Shown one piece after another: positions 35,295-44,206 of a DNA stretch of 64,000 nt. Origin of the DNA: an uncultured Opitutales bacterium (GTDB taxonomy: Bacteria > Verrucomicrobiota > Verrucomicrobiia > Opitutales > Intestinicryptomonadaceae); assembly GCA_944390805.1 (NCBI GenBank), contig CALXQW010000041.1, positions 1-64,000 of the forward strand, in the 5' to 3' direction. Each line of letters begins with the position of its first letter. Position 1 is the first letter of the stretch. Made by a program: the position numbers and the translations under genes. The notes beneath the pieces are model-generated. The model did not search any database, had not been told where the DNA came from, and was given only the letters and a program-made list of their open reading frames with translations.

Positions 35295-35642
35295 ATGTTT
35301 TGCCAAAAATGCGGTTCTGAATGTAAGGAAGGCGCCTTGTTCTGTTCAAATTGCGGCGCACCGTTAGTCGTACAGGGCGAATCTGACAATATAAGCAATA
35401 TTCCAGACCATTTGGTAATGTCCATTCTTACCACACTATTTTGCTGTATTCCATTTGGGATAGTATCTATAGTCTATGCCGTAAAGGCAGGCATGTCGAA
35501 AGAATCTGGCAATGTGGAAAAGGCAAGATTCTATTCAAAAAAAGCTTTCTTATGGAGCATTTGGGGCATCATATTTGGAATAGCGTTTGTAATGCTCTAT
35601 GGTTTGATAAGTTTCCTGACTATGCATGATCCGCTGTGCTAA
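35295..35642 (+). CDS. Zinc-ribbon plus CD225/dispanin-like membrane protein
   Basis: 115 residues from the ATG at 35295, preceded by AAAGGAAATAAAT. The N-terminal zinc ribbon CQKCGSECKEGALFCSNCG is followed by PDHLVMSILTTLFCCIPFGI and VSIVYAVKAG, the first helix and loop of the CD225 family, and then a second helix (LWSIWGIIFGIAFVMLYG). Function of the bacterial family is unknown. Its last 17 bases overlap the next gene, so the three-gene set 35295-36356 is translationally coupled. Confidence 0.75.
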   Translation: MFCQKCGSECKEGALFCSNCGAPLVVQGESDNISNIPDHLVMSILTTLFCCIPFGIVSIVYAVKAGMSKESGNVEKARFYSKKAFLWSIWGIIFGIAFVMLYGLISFLTMHDPLC

Positions 35643-35988
35643 ATGTTCGGCCATAATACCTGAAGGCGCGCGCTTTTGCCCAAATTGCGGGACAAGAGTA
35701 GATGGAAACACAAGCCCGATAAAAGGCCTATGCGAACGCTTCAAGACAAAGATGCTTATAAACTTCTTTGTTTTTGGAAATTACTTTGCCTTCTTCGCAA
35801 GTCCATATATAAGAAAGGCCGAAAAGCAAATTGACGCCGAATCTGTAAAACTATTATTGGACAAGGCAAAAACACGGCTCTATATTGGCCTATTCTTCTC
35901 CTGCATAATAAATGGGTTAATCCTGTGGTATGCGGCAAAATTTTTGTTTAAATTTGCGCAACATATTCAGAGTGGATTTATGCCGTGA
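35626..35988 (+). CDS. Zinc-ribbon membrane protein
   Basis: 120 residues. It opens with a zinc ribbon, CAKCSAIIPEGARFCPNCG, then a basic linker, a hydrophobic segment (INFFVFGNYFAFFASPYI) and a second one near the end (LYIGLFFSCIINGLILWYAA). It starts within the upstream CD225-like gene and its stop overlaps the next start by four bases. Function unknown. Confidence 0.7.
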   Translation: MIRCAKCSAIIPEGARFCPNCGTRVDGNTSPIKGLCERFKTKMLINFFVFGNYFAFFASPYIRKAEKQIDAESVKLLLDKAKTRLYIGLFFSCIINGLILWYAAKFLFKFAQHIQSGFMP

Positions 35989-36356
35989 AGATGTCCTCTA
36001 CGCATATTTGCTGGGATTTTATCTTTCTTGCACTTTTGGCGGGGCTCATAGTGCTGCTGTATTTCTTAGACCCTTCCGAAAATTCATTCTTCCCGCCCTG
36101 CCCTTCAAATGCAATCACCGGGCTATACTGCCCGGGTTGCGGAACATTGCGCGCCCTGCATGAAATTTCACATCTGAATTTGCAAAAGGCGCTATCGCTC
36201 AATGCGCTGGCGGTATTGTTCCTGCCTATTTTGCCCTTTATGGCGCTGTTTCCAGGCAAGTTTTCATCGCCAAAGTTCTCGGCTGCAGTGCTGGCGCTTA
36301 TAATAATATTTTGCGTGCTAAGAAACATTCCGCAGTTTGAGTTTCTCGCCCCATAA
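35985..36356 (+). CDS. DUF2752 family membrane protein
   Basis: 123 residues starting at GTG 35985 (GTGA overlap with the previous stop); the ATG at 35991 is an alternative. The signature CPSNAITGLYCPGCGTLRAL (about 39-58) with its cysteines, then a helix-rich remainder (NALAVLFLPILPFMALF, VLALIIIFCVLRNI), defines DUF2752. These proteins commonly sit beside CD225/TM2-type membrane proteins, as here. Role unknown. Confidence 0.8.
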   Translation: MKMSSTHICWDFIFLALLAGLIVLLYFLDPSENSFFPPCPSNAITGLYCPGCGTLRALHEISHLNLQKALSLNALAVLFLPILPFMALFPGKFSSPKFSAAVLALIIIFCVLRNIPQFEFLAP

Positions 36357-36391
36357 GAAGAGAATTTCCTGTGTGCGGCAGAACAAGCAAT

Positions 36392-37837
36392 CTATTTATC
36401 CCAAGGCAGGCGAACCCCCTTTAGGGGATATATGCCATCAAGATTAAATGGCTCCAAAACCTTGCCGGAATTTAAAATATTATTCGGATCAAGAGCGCGC
36501 TTTACAGCGCGCATAGCCTCTATCTCGGCAGGAGAATGCTGCAATGACATGTAGCGGCTCTTTAGAATTCCTATGCCGTGCTCTCCGCTCACGGCACCGC
36601 CGAGCGATACGCACTTTGCAACAGCCTTATCCATCACAAACCGCGCAGCGGCTGCACTCTTAGGATTGGAACCAAAATACATGGCATGTATATGGTAGTT
36701 CCCGTCGGCAGCATGTCCGAATGTCGGTGTGGCAACATTGTTATCGCGCCCTATGGAGTTGAAGTAGTCGAAAAATTCCTCTGCCCTGTCCGACGGTAAA
36801 ACTATGTCCTGATTGAGTTTGCTGTCGGCTATTTCATACATACTCTGGGAACATTTTCTGCGTATGGCCCAAAGCTTCTGGGCATCGGCTGAGGTCTTTG
36901 CAATCTCCGGCGGCGGCGCGTAATTTGCGGCTGCGGAAAGCATCTCAGCCTCCGCGCTGTCTATCTGGGCTTCCGACCCGTCAAGCTCAGCGAGAAGAAC
37001 TGTTGACCCGTCGGCAAAAGATGCCTCAGGGCAATATTTCTTTGCGCACGCGCAACTTTGCGAATCCATAAATTCAAGTATGGACGGCATAACCCTAGCA
37101 CGCAAAATAGCCGATACACACCTAAACGCCGCTTTTGAATTAGGTGGGAAAAATAAATATGTACGCGTCTTCTCCGGACGCCTTGCAAGCTTTAAAAAAG
37201 CCTTCGTTATAACGCCAAGCAACCCCTCAGAACCTATCCACAAATCGCGCAGATTAAGCCCGACAGAAAACTTTCTAAGAGGCCTTCCAAACCTTACAAA
37301 TTCACCGCTTGGCAGATAGCCCTCAAGCGCCAGAACATAATCTCTTGTAACTCCGTATTTCGCGGCCCTCAAACCGCCGGCATTGCACGCTATGTTCCCG
37401 CCTATCGAACAGTAAAGATGGCTTGACGGATCTGGCGGATAAAACAGGCCATATTCTCCCGCAGCCTTGTCTATATCGGCAGTTATGACGCCAGCGCCCA
37501 CCTCAGCCACCCAAGTTGAGGCATTTATCTTTATCTCGCCCAAGCCGGACAAATCCAACACCCAGCCCCCTTTCTGAGGAAGAGCCCCGCCCGAACAGCC
37601 CGTTCCGCGGCCACGCACCGACACGCAAACCCCATACTTGTTGGCAAGCTTCAAGACGGTTCCAACATCACTGGGATCTCCTATAATTACGGCAGCCTCA
37701 GGCCGGAAAAAATACCTGCTGTGGTCTATGGACTCAAAGAAAAGATTCTCCTCCGAAGTCTCCACACGCGAGTTCCCAAGTGAGCCTTTCAACTCGGCAA
37801 GAGCCGCCCTATTACTATCGCGCCCGGACAAATCCAT
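36392..37837 (-). CDS. FAD-linked oxidase, GlcD/D-lactate dehydrogenase type
   Basis: 481 residues. An N-terminal FAD_binding_4 domain of the PCMH fold includes VSVRGRGTGCSGGALPQKGG and DPSSHLYCSIGGNIACNAGG, and a C-terminal FAD-oxidase domain ends with GAVSGEHGIGILKSRYM and DPNNILNSGKV. Such enzymes oxidise glycolate, D-lactate or 2-hydroxyglutarate. The usual iron-sulphur partner gene is absent, so D-lactate or another 2-hydroxyacid is as likely as glycolate. It lies 23 bp after ptsI on the same strand and may be transcribed with it. Confidence 0.82.
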   Translation of the reverse strand: MDLSGRDSNRAALAELKGSLGNSRVETSEENLFFESIDHSRYFFRPEAAVIIGDPSDVGTVLKLANKYGVCVSVRGRGTGCSGGALPQKGGWVLDLSGLGEIKINASTWVAEVGAGVITADIDKAAGEYGLFYPPDPSSHLYCSIGGNIACNAGGLRAAKYGVTRDYVLALEGYLPSGEFVRFGRPLRKFSVGLNLRDLWIGSEGLLGVITKAFLKLARRPEKTRTYLFFPPNSKAAFRCVSAILRARVMPSILEFMDSQSCACAKKYCPEASFADGSTVLLAELDGSEAQIDSAEAEMLSAAANYAPPPEIAKTSADAQKLWAIRRKCSQSMYEIADSKLNQDIVLPSDRAEEFFDYFNSIGRDNNVATPTFGHAADGNYHIHAMYFGSNPKSAAAARFVMDKAVAKCVSLGGAVSGEHGIGILKSRYMSLQHSPAEIEAMRAVKRALDPNNILNSGKVLEPFNLDGIYPLKGVRLPWDK

Positions 37838-37860
37838 ATAACTCTGCGCCTGAAATAAAC

Positions 37861-39633
37861 CTATTCAGCTATGTTTAAATAGCCCTTCATGTTCTTATAA
37901 TAATAAGCCCTAAGCACCCCAACTATCTCCCTGGAACGCTTCAATTTCAAGACCTCGCACTTAAGCTCCTCAGCAGAAGACCGCGATATCTTCCTTACCA
38001 GGAACTTTATCTCACCCACCGACCCAGACGACATGCTCAACTCCGTAACACCCATGCCTATCAATAGCGGCGCATAAACCGGATCAGACGCTATCTCTCC
38101 GCATACGCTCACCGGCAGCTTATATTTGCGAGCATCGGAAACTATCTTGTCGAGAATCCTTATAACGCCAGGATGCATAGGCTCATAAAGAGATGCAATC
38201 TTGTCGTTAACCCTATCGACAGCTATCATGTATTGGATAAGGTCGTTAGTGCCTATGCTGATGAAATCGCAATAGTCCGCAAGCATGTCGATAATCATAG
38301 CGGCACTTGGAACCTCTATCATTGCCCCCACCGGAACATTGTCCGCATAGGCTATGCCCTCTGCGGAAAGCTGAGACTTTGCCGTCTCTACAAGCCCCCT
38401 TGCCTTCTCTATCTCCCTAAGGGAACTTATCATGGGAAACATCATCTTTACCGGCCCGCAAACCCCAGCGCGCAATATGGCCCTAAGCTGCTTTATGAAC
38501 ATATCTTCATGGTCGAGACAAAATCTTATAGCCCTGTACCCCATGAAAGGGTTCTCCTCAGGGTGCTCAACTTTCATCAGCTTAAAATTCTTGTCGCCGC
38601 CCAAATCGAGCGTGCGTATCACCACAGGCTTGCCCATAGCCTTCTCAACAGCAAGCTTGTACGCATTAAACTGCTGTTCCTCGTCGAGAAACGTGCCCCT
38701 GTCTAAAAAGAGATTCTCCGTCCTAAAAAGCCCGACACCGTCCGAATATCTCATTATATCTTCCGATATGTCTGCTGCGGAATTTATATTTATTGAAACC
38801 CTTATCCGAACCCCGTCCGTCGTCTCAGCAGGATAAGGCATGGAAGATATAAAAACCTTCCTGTTCTCGCGCAGAAGATTTTCAACCTCCTCGTAATGGC
38901 GTATGGACTCCTCCGTCGGATTCAACGCTATCTTGCCGTTGTACCCGTCTATCAGCAGATAGTCTCCGCTGGCGATGCGCTCCGTAACAGCGCTTATCCC
39001 AACTATGCACGGAACCCCAAGGCTGCGCGCTATTATTGCCGTGTGGCTTGTCTTTGACCCCTTCTGTGTTATTATTCCAAGAATTTTGTCCTTAGACATT
39101 AGGGCAAAATCCGACGGGGAGAAATCTTCGCTTACAAGTATCACCGGATCCGATATATTCAAAGACCTCGCGCGCCCTCTGCCAAGCATGTTGCCCAACA
39201 CCCTGTGCGATACATCTTTTATATCGGAAATTCTCTCCTTCATGAAGGGATCGTCTATCTGGTCGAACGCCGCGATAAACTTCTCTATCACCTTCATATA
39301 GTAATACTCTATGTTGTATGTTCCCGCCTTGAACTGGGATATGGTCTCCTGTATTATGGCAACATCCTCAAGCAGCAGCAGATGAGCGTCAAATATGGAC
39401 GCTTCCGTCTCGCCTACCTTATCCTCAAGCTCCTTTTTTATCAGCTGAATATCCTGGCGGGTCTTCACTAAAGCCGCCTCAAAACGCTTGATTTCCGCAT
39501 CGCGGTTCTCGGGAAGAACCTCATATGCCGGAACCTCAACATCGTCATGAAATATGAGCAAAGCGGCCCCGCGCGCCACGCCGTTAGAAACGCCCAGCCC
39601 GCTAAGTATTACTTCCGGTCTTTCCTCTGCCAT
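37861..39633 (-). CDS. ptsI: Phosphoenolpyruvate-protein phosphotransferase (PTS enzyme I)
   Basis: 590 residues, full length. His197, in GSKTSHTAIIARSLGVP, is the phosphorylated residue (family GG.TSH.AI; here Lys-Gly-Ser). The PEP-binding C-terminal barrel shows GLFRTENLFLDR, LDLGGDK, NPFMGYRAIR, GTNDLIQY and the cysteine in VSVCGEIA. It passes phosphate from PEP to HPr for sugar uptake or regulation. No ptsH or enzyme II gene adjoins it, so its role could be regulatory. An AACAGGTAGAAA ribosome region precedes the ATG. Confidence 0.93.
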   Translation of the reverse strand: MAEERPEVILSGLGVSNGVARGAALLIFHDDVEVPAYEVLPENRDAEIKRFEAALVKTRQDIQLIKKELEDKVGETEASIFDAHLLLLEDVAIIQETISQFKAGTYNIEYYYMKVIEKFIAAFDQIDDPFMKERISDIKDVSHRVLGNMLGRGRARSLNISDPVILVSEDFSPSDFALMSKDKILGIITQKGSKTSHTAIIARSLGVPCIVGISAVTERIASGDYLLIDGYNGKIALNPTEESIRHYEEVENLLRENRKVFISSMPYPAETTDGVRIRVSININSAADISEDIMRYSDGVGLFRTENLFLDRGTFLDEEQQFNAYKLAVEKAMGKPVVIRTLDLGGDKNFKLMKVEHPEENPFMGYRAIRFCLDHEDMFIKQLRAILRAGVCGPVKMMFPMISSLREIEKARGLVETAKSQLSAEGIAYADNVPVGAMIEVPSAAMIIDMLADYCDFISIGTNDLIQYMIAVDRVNDKIASLYEPMHPGVIRILDKIVSDARKYKLPVSVCGEIASDPVYAPLLIGMGVTELSMSSGSVGEIKFLVRKISRSSAEELKCEVLKLKRSREIVGVLRAYYYKNMKGYLNIAE

Positions 39634-40038
39634 TTTCTACCTGTTAAATTCAAATCCTAAACTCCCCCATTGCAACACTTTTTTAACCGGCAAAAAAACC
39701 TAAAATTTTTACCTGATAACAACATTTGGCAATTGAATACGCATTGCGCAAATCTCAATGACTCAATAGGCTTAGAAAAATTCTCTGCACATACGAAAAA
39801 TCTACATTGCACACACAAAAGCAGCAACTTTCTTCTTATAAATAAAAAAAACTGCTTTAAGAAAGATAAGGCGGAAACAAAGCACGCATAATGCAAGACT
39901 CCCCTCATACAACTTGTGGGAATAAGCCAGCCGCACCCGATTACACAGCAAGAAGACAGAGCAGATATCTTCACGAAATCTGATGAAATATTACTCCAAC
40001 ACAAAATGCTAATAGGAAAACCGCCTTAGAGAAAGTTT
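39634..40038. other. 405-bp spacer upstream of ptsI
   Basis: AT-rich DNA between the dxs stop and the ptsI start, both on the minus strand. It must contain the ptsI promoter, but I cannot point to a convincing -35/-10 pair. The open frame at 39670-39891 lacks a ribosome site. No structured RNA seen. Confidence 0.45.
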
Positions 40039-41940
40039 CTACAAGTCTTTCTTGCAAGTATTATTCCAAGCCTCGCGTATGCTGTCAGCAATTTGAACAG
40101 TAGAAAGCCCATAAAGCTCCCTTATTGCTGCTACATTGTCCCCGTGCGGAATGAACTTATCCGGCCAACCTATGATTTTCAAAGAGCAGGGCCAATCATG
40201 TTCCGTCAAGAACTCGGCAACTGCCGACCCAAACCCTCCAGCCTTAACATGGTCTTCCAAAGTTATTATAAGAGAATTCTTCCGGGCATGCTCAAGCAAC
40301 AGTTCTCCATCGAGCGGCTTTGAAAAGCGGGCATTGACCACGCCTACATTTATTCCATCTTCCTTTGAAAGGATCTCCGCAACCTTTTCAGCCTCCGCAA
40401 CCATGTTTCCAAGCGCCCAAATAACAATAGACCCTTCCGGCTTTTTTATCTCCTCAGCCTTGCCTATCTCAAGAACGGCAGGCTCGTCCTTAGTTGGAAC
40501 TCCAACCCCCTTGCCTCTGGGATACCTTATAAAGCAGGGCTTCCCGCTGTATATAGACGTATAGAGCATATCGGCAAGCTCGTCCTCGTTCTTTGGCTGC
40601 ATCAAGACTGCATTTGGCAGACAACGCAAAAATGCTATATCAAAAAGACCATGATGCGTTGCTCCGTCGTTAGGGCTCAACCCAGCCCTGTCCATGCAAA
40701 AGACAACCGGAAGATTCTGAAGGCAGACATCGTGCATGGCGCAATCAAACGCCCTCTGCATGAACGATGAATATATCGCCACCACAGGATGAAACCCCTG
40801 AGCAGCCATGCCCGCAGCAAAAACTGCCGCATGCTCCTCTGCAATTCCAACATCGAAAAACTGCTGAGGCAGAGCGTTCTTTATATGACAAAGACCCGTA
40901 CCCGAAGCCATAGCGGCTGTTATCCCAACTATCTTTGGATCTTTCTTGGCATAACGCACAAGAGCTTTGCCCATGGCGTCCTGGTAAGAGAGTATGTCCT
41001 TGTTGGAGTTCTCGGTTGATTCCCCCGTTTCTATCTCGTACGGGCTCGCTCCATGGAACTTCTCCGGATTCTCAAGCGCGCACTTAAGGCCCCTGCCCTT
41101 CTGCGTTACAATGTGCAAAAGTACGGGTTCATCGCTGCTTTTGCAAAAGTTCAGATAGTGCTCCAGCAGAACAAGATTATGCCCGTCTATCGGACCAAGA
41201 TACCTAAACCCAAAATTCTCAAAAAGCGAACACGGCAAGAAGAAGTCCTTTATGCTTCTGCCCGCTTTCTCTATGAATTTGCTGGCGTCTTTTCCTCCCG
41301 GAACACGCTGTAAAAAAGAGTCCAGATCCTTATGAATCTTGTTTCTGAAAGGATTTGTAATTATATCCCCAAGCTTCTGCGCTATGACACCCACATTTTT
41401 TGATATGGACATGCCGTTGTCGTTTAGAACAACTATCAGACGCTTTGTAGTTTTGGATATATTGTTGAATGCCTCGTAGGTTATGCCGTTGGTAAGCGCG
41501 GCATCGCCCAGAACGGCAACTATATTCTCATTTCCACCAAGCCTGTCGCGCGCGGCGGCAAGCCCGAGGGCCGCACTTGCGGCAGTTCCAGCATGTCCGG
41601 CACCAAAAGCGTCGTGCACAGATTCCTCGCGGTTGCAAAATCCGGTTATTCCGCCACTCTTGCGCAAGGTCTTAAACAGATCTCCTTGCCTGCCGGTCAG
41701 AATCTTATGCGTATAGCATTGGTGGGACACATCAAATAGAATCTTGTCCTCCGGGGTGGAAAATACCCTGTGCAAAGCTATGGTAAGCTCCACTATGCCA
41801 AGATTCGGACTAACATGCCCACCATTCTTGGACGTAACCTGTATGATCTCGTCCCTGATTTCCTTCGCCAATTCTGGCAACTTTTCCGCGGGGAGCTTCT
41901 TTACATCTGCGGGAGATTTTATTTCGTTTAAAAGAGACAT
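40039..41940 (-). CDS. dxs: 1-deoxy-D-xylulose-5-phosphate synthase
   Basis: 633 residues, full length. The thiamine-diphosphate site is GDAALTNGITYEAFNNI with VLNDNGMSIS, and the transketolase-like half shows DVGIAEEHAAVFAAGMA and DRAGLSPNDGATHHG. DVSHQCYTHKILTGR is the expected early motif; GAGHAGTAASAALGLA replaces the usual GHSSTS version. The enzyme condenses pyruvate with glyceraldehyde 3-phosphate to begin the non-mevalonate isoprenoid pathway. xseB starts the operon 12 bp upstream, a common pairing. Confidence 0.93.
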   Translation of the reverse strand: MSLLNEIKSPADVKKLPAEKLPELAKEIRDEIIQVTSKNGGHVSPNLGIVELTIALHRVFSTPEDKILFDVSHQCYTHKILTGRQGDLFKTLRKSGGITGFCNREESVHDAFGAGHAGTAASAALGLAAARDRLGGNENIVAVLGDAALTNGITYEAFNNISKTTKRLIVVLNDNGMSISKNVGVIAQKLGDIITNPFRNKIHKDLDSFLQRVPGGKDASKFIEKAGRSIKDFFLPCSLFENFGFRYLGPIDGHNLVLLEHYLNFCKSSDEPVLLHIVTQKGRGLKCALENPEKFHGASPYEIETGESTENSNKDILSYQDAMGKALVRYAKKDPKIVGITAAMASGTGLCHIKNALPQQFFDVGIAEEHAAVFAAGMAAQGFHPVVAIYSSFMQRAFDCAMHDVCLQNLPVVFCMDRAGLSPNDGATHHGLFDIAFLRCLPNAVLMQPKNEDELADMLYTSIYSGKPCFIRYPRGKGVGVPTKDEPAVLEIGKAEEIKKPEGSIVIWALGNMVAEAEKVAEILSKEDGINVGVVNARFSKPLDGELLLEHARKNSLIITLEDHVKAGGFGSAVAEFLTEHDWPCSLKIIGWPDKFIPHGDNVAAIRELYGLSTVQIADSIREAWNNTCKKDL

Positions 41941-41952
41941 CTGCTTAACCGT

Positions 41953-42189
41953 TTACAAGTCAAAGTCCTCCAGACCTTTTTCGTCGGAGAATTTCTTTAT
42001 GGAAAGTTGGGCTTTATCCAAAGCCTTACGACAGTCCGCCAAGAGTTTCTTAGCCTCGGCATATTTGGAGACGAGCTCGTCCAAAGACACATTGGAAGAC
42101 TCGAGAAGCTCCAATATCTCCTCAAGTCTTTTTAGCGATTCCTCAAAGCTGGGCTTCGATGCGCTTTTATTTTTAGGCGCTGCCTCCAT
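41953..42189 (-). CDS. xseB: Exodeoxyribonuclease VII small subunit
   Basis: 78 residues. SFEESLKRLEEILELLESSN, then VSLDELVSKYAEAKKL and CRKALDKAQ, are the typical helical hairpin of XseB. It binds XseA to degrade single-stranded DNA. xseA and ispA are not present here, but the xseB-dxs order is conserved in many bacteria. First gene of this minus-strand operon. Confidence 0.9.
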   Translation of the reverse strand: MEAAPKNKSASKPSFEESLKRLEEILELLESSNVSLDELVSKYAEAKKLLADCRKALDKAQLSIKKFSDEKGLEDFDL

Positions 42190-42631
42190 TCTCTAAGATT
42201 CAAAACCGATTTTCCTTTTAAGCCAAGAAAAATTTTTTAATCCTCATGGCCAAAAATCCGATTTTATTTTTTATGGGAAATTCCTTTTTGGAAAAGTCTT
42301 TTGCCGCAATTGAAGATGAAAGAACCTTTGAGCAAAGTTCAAACTTTATTCAGAGGGCTCCGCCTCTCTATCTAAGAAGCGTATCTTATGCTCCGATAAC
42401 ACGGTATTTTCATTTTATGAAAAAATCCCCATATCATCAATGGGCCATAAAATGTTTCGGGCAAGTAAAAAAAGTAAAAATTTTCTCGACTTTTTCATAA
42501 ATTTTTGTCTCTATAATAAATGCGCCTTCATAGTACCGCAACTTTTCGCTTTACAAGCAGCAATATTGCAAAGCGGGTGGGTTTAATTATTTTGGCGCGC
42601 GTACCGCAAAAGAAATAAAAATTATAAATCT
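42190..42631. other. 442-bp divergent promoter region (xseB / phosphorylase)
   Basis: Holds promoters for both directions. A TATAAT hexamer lies at 42512-42517 on the plus strand, but its -35 match is poor. The frame at 42246-42500 has no ribosome site and poor coding character; I do not call it a gene. Confidence 0.45.
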
Positions 42632-43972
42632 ATGGCTATCATGAAAAAACCTAACGCAAGAAGCGGCGCACTCAAGCCGTCCTACGCATATCTTATAGAG
42701 AAGAAGCGAGACGGTTATGAATTCACAGAGGAGGAGGTTCGCAACATTGTAGACTCCATTCTCGACGGAGAGATTCCGGACTATCAGATGGCGGCGCTAA
42801 TAATGGCAATTTTCTTCAAGGATATGTCGGCACAGGAGACGGCGATGTTCTCACAGGAGATGATTTATGGCGGCGAGAATTTGGATTTAAGCCACATTAC
42901 CAGGCCGAAAGTTGCAAAATACTCAACGGGCGGAGTTGGCGACAAGACCACAATGATACTTGCTGCCATAGGAGCGGCCTGCGGTGTTGTAATGCCGTGC
43001 ATGTCGAGTCCTGACGAGGATTTTGTTCTGACTGTCCACCAGAAGATGGCTTCCATTCCTGGGTTCAAGACAGCTCTTTCATTGGATGCATTTGTAAAGC
43101 AGCTTGGTACAGTAGGCTGCGCGATATCTGAGCACGACAACAAGATATCTCCTTCCGACAGCATAATTTACAAGATGCGCCAGAACACCGCAACAATACC
43201 AAGCATACCTTTGATTACGGCGAGTGCCCTGTCTAAGAAGTTTGCCGCCGGAGCGGAGGGATTGGTTGTTGACGTAAAGTGGGGCAATGGTTCTTTCTTA
43301 AGAGACATAGAGCAGGCAAAGCAGCTTGCGCGCACAATAACGAGAGTTGCCAGGGTGATGAAGCGCAAGTGCGTGGCATGGGTTACAGACATGAACCAGC
43401 CATTGGGGGACTGTGTCGGGTTGGGTCTTGAGGTTCTCGAGGCGGTAAAATTCCTCAAGGGCGAAGGCACAGAAGACATGAAGGAGCTTGTTTTAAAGCT
43501 TGGCATGGAGGTCTTGCGTTTGGCAGGAGTTGCGGGTTCAACGTTATCGGCGAAGCAGGCTGTTGAGCGCGTAATAGAAGACGGCAGCGCCTATGCGAAG
43601 TTTATGGACATGGTAAAGGCGCAGGGAGGTTCTGCCGCGTGGCTGACAGACCCGGAAAAATACCCGATGCCTAAGCACTCGCGCAAGCTTGCTGCTCCTA
43701 AGCGCGGTTATGTGCACAACATAAATGCGGGAATGATAGCCCGCGGAGTTCAGTTCTTGTCTATGGGTAAAAACGGAAAGGTTGATCCTTATGTGGGTGT
43801 CACTGAGATAAAGAAGGTAGGCACTCAGGTAAAGCAGGGTGAACCACTTCTGATGATACATTATAACGACGAAACCAATCTGGAGTCGGCCTTTGACTAT
43901 CTCAGAAATGCATACAGGCTTGCTCCGCGCAGGCCGAATCCTCCGCTCTTGGCGGTGGAACGCGTAGCTTAA
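42632..43972 (+). CDS. Divergent thymidine/pyrimidine-nucleoside phosphorylase family protein
   Basis: 446 residues with the three-domain layout of the family: helical N-terminus, STGGVGDKTTMIL core and C-terminal PYNP domain. The nucleoside-binding trio is kept: Arg183, Ser198 and Lys202 (MRQNTATIPSIPLITASALS), in the same spacing as E. coli Arg171, Ser186 and Lys190. However, the histidine of KHSTGGVGD is Tyr97, and the usual SGRGLGHTGGTLDK phosphate loop is replaced by SSPDEDFVLTVHQK (125-138). Substrate or phosphate handling may therefore differ. It stands alone with its own terminator. deoA is the nearest name but I do not assign it. Confidence 0.75.
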   Translation: MAIMKKPNARSGALKPSYAYLIEKKRDGYEFTEEEVRNIVDSILDGEIPDYQMAALIMAIFFKDMSAQETAMFSQEMIYGGENLDLSHITRPKVAKYSTGGVGDKTTMILAAIGAACGVVMPCMSSPDEDFVLTVHQKMASIPGFKTALSLDAFVKQLGTVGCAISEHDNKISPSDSIIYKMRQNTATIPSIPLITASALSKKFAAGAEGLVVDVKWGNGSFLRDIEQAKQLARTITRVARVMKRKCVAWVTDMNQPLGDCVGLGLEVLEAVKFLKGEGTEDMKELVLKLGMEVLRLAGVAGSTLSAKQAVERVIEDGSAYAKFMDMVKAQGGSAAWLTDPEKYPMPKHSRKLAAPKRGYVHNINAGMIARGVQFLSMGKNGKVDPYVGVTEIKKVGTQVKQGEPLLMIHYNDETNLESAFDYLRNAYRLAPRRPNPPLLAVERVA

Positions 43973-43990
43973 ACATAATAACAATCTAAA

Positions 43991-44025
43991 AAAAAGACTT
44001 CCCTAAAAAAGGGAAGTCTTTTTTG
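43991..44025 (+). terminator. Rho-independent terminator of the phosphorylase gene
   Basis: AAAGACTTCCC/GGGAAGTCTTT forms an 11-bp stem with a loop of As, then TTTT. It starts about 20 bases after the stop codon. Confidence 0.92.
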
Positions 44026-44206
44026 TCTGCCATATGGCAAAAATTACATATAAAATTTTCAGTATGTCAGCATAAGTCAGCAACAAGATACTGAACTATA
44101 TATGCAAAAAAATTATATTAAAAATACCACTTAGCTTTACTATAATCTGGTGGGAAGAAAGATATAATAGAGAAAAACACACGCAAAGTTAAGAGGAATA
44201 TTAAGG

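Noticed and set aside
42246..42500. 84-codon frame in the xseB/phosphorylase divergent region
   Set aside because: No ribosome site, lies over the promoter region, unrecognisable product.
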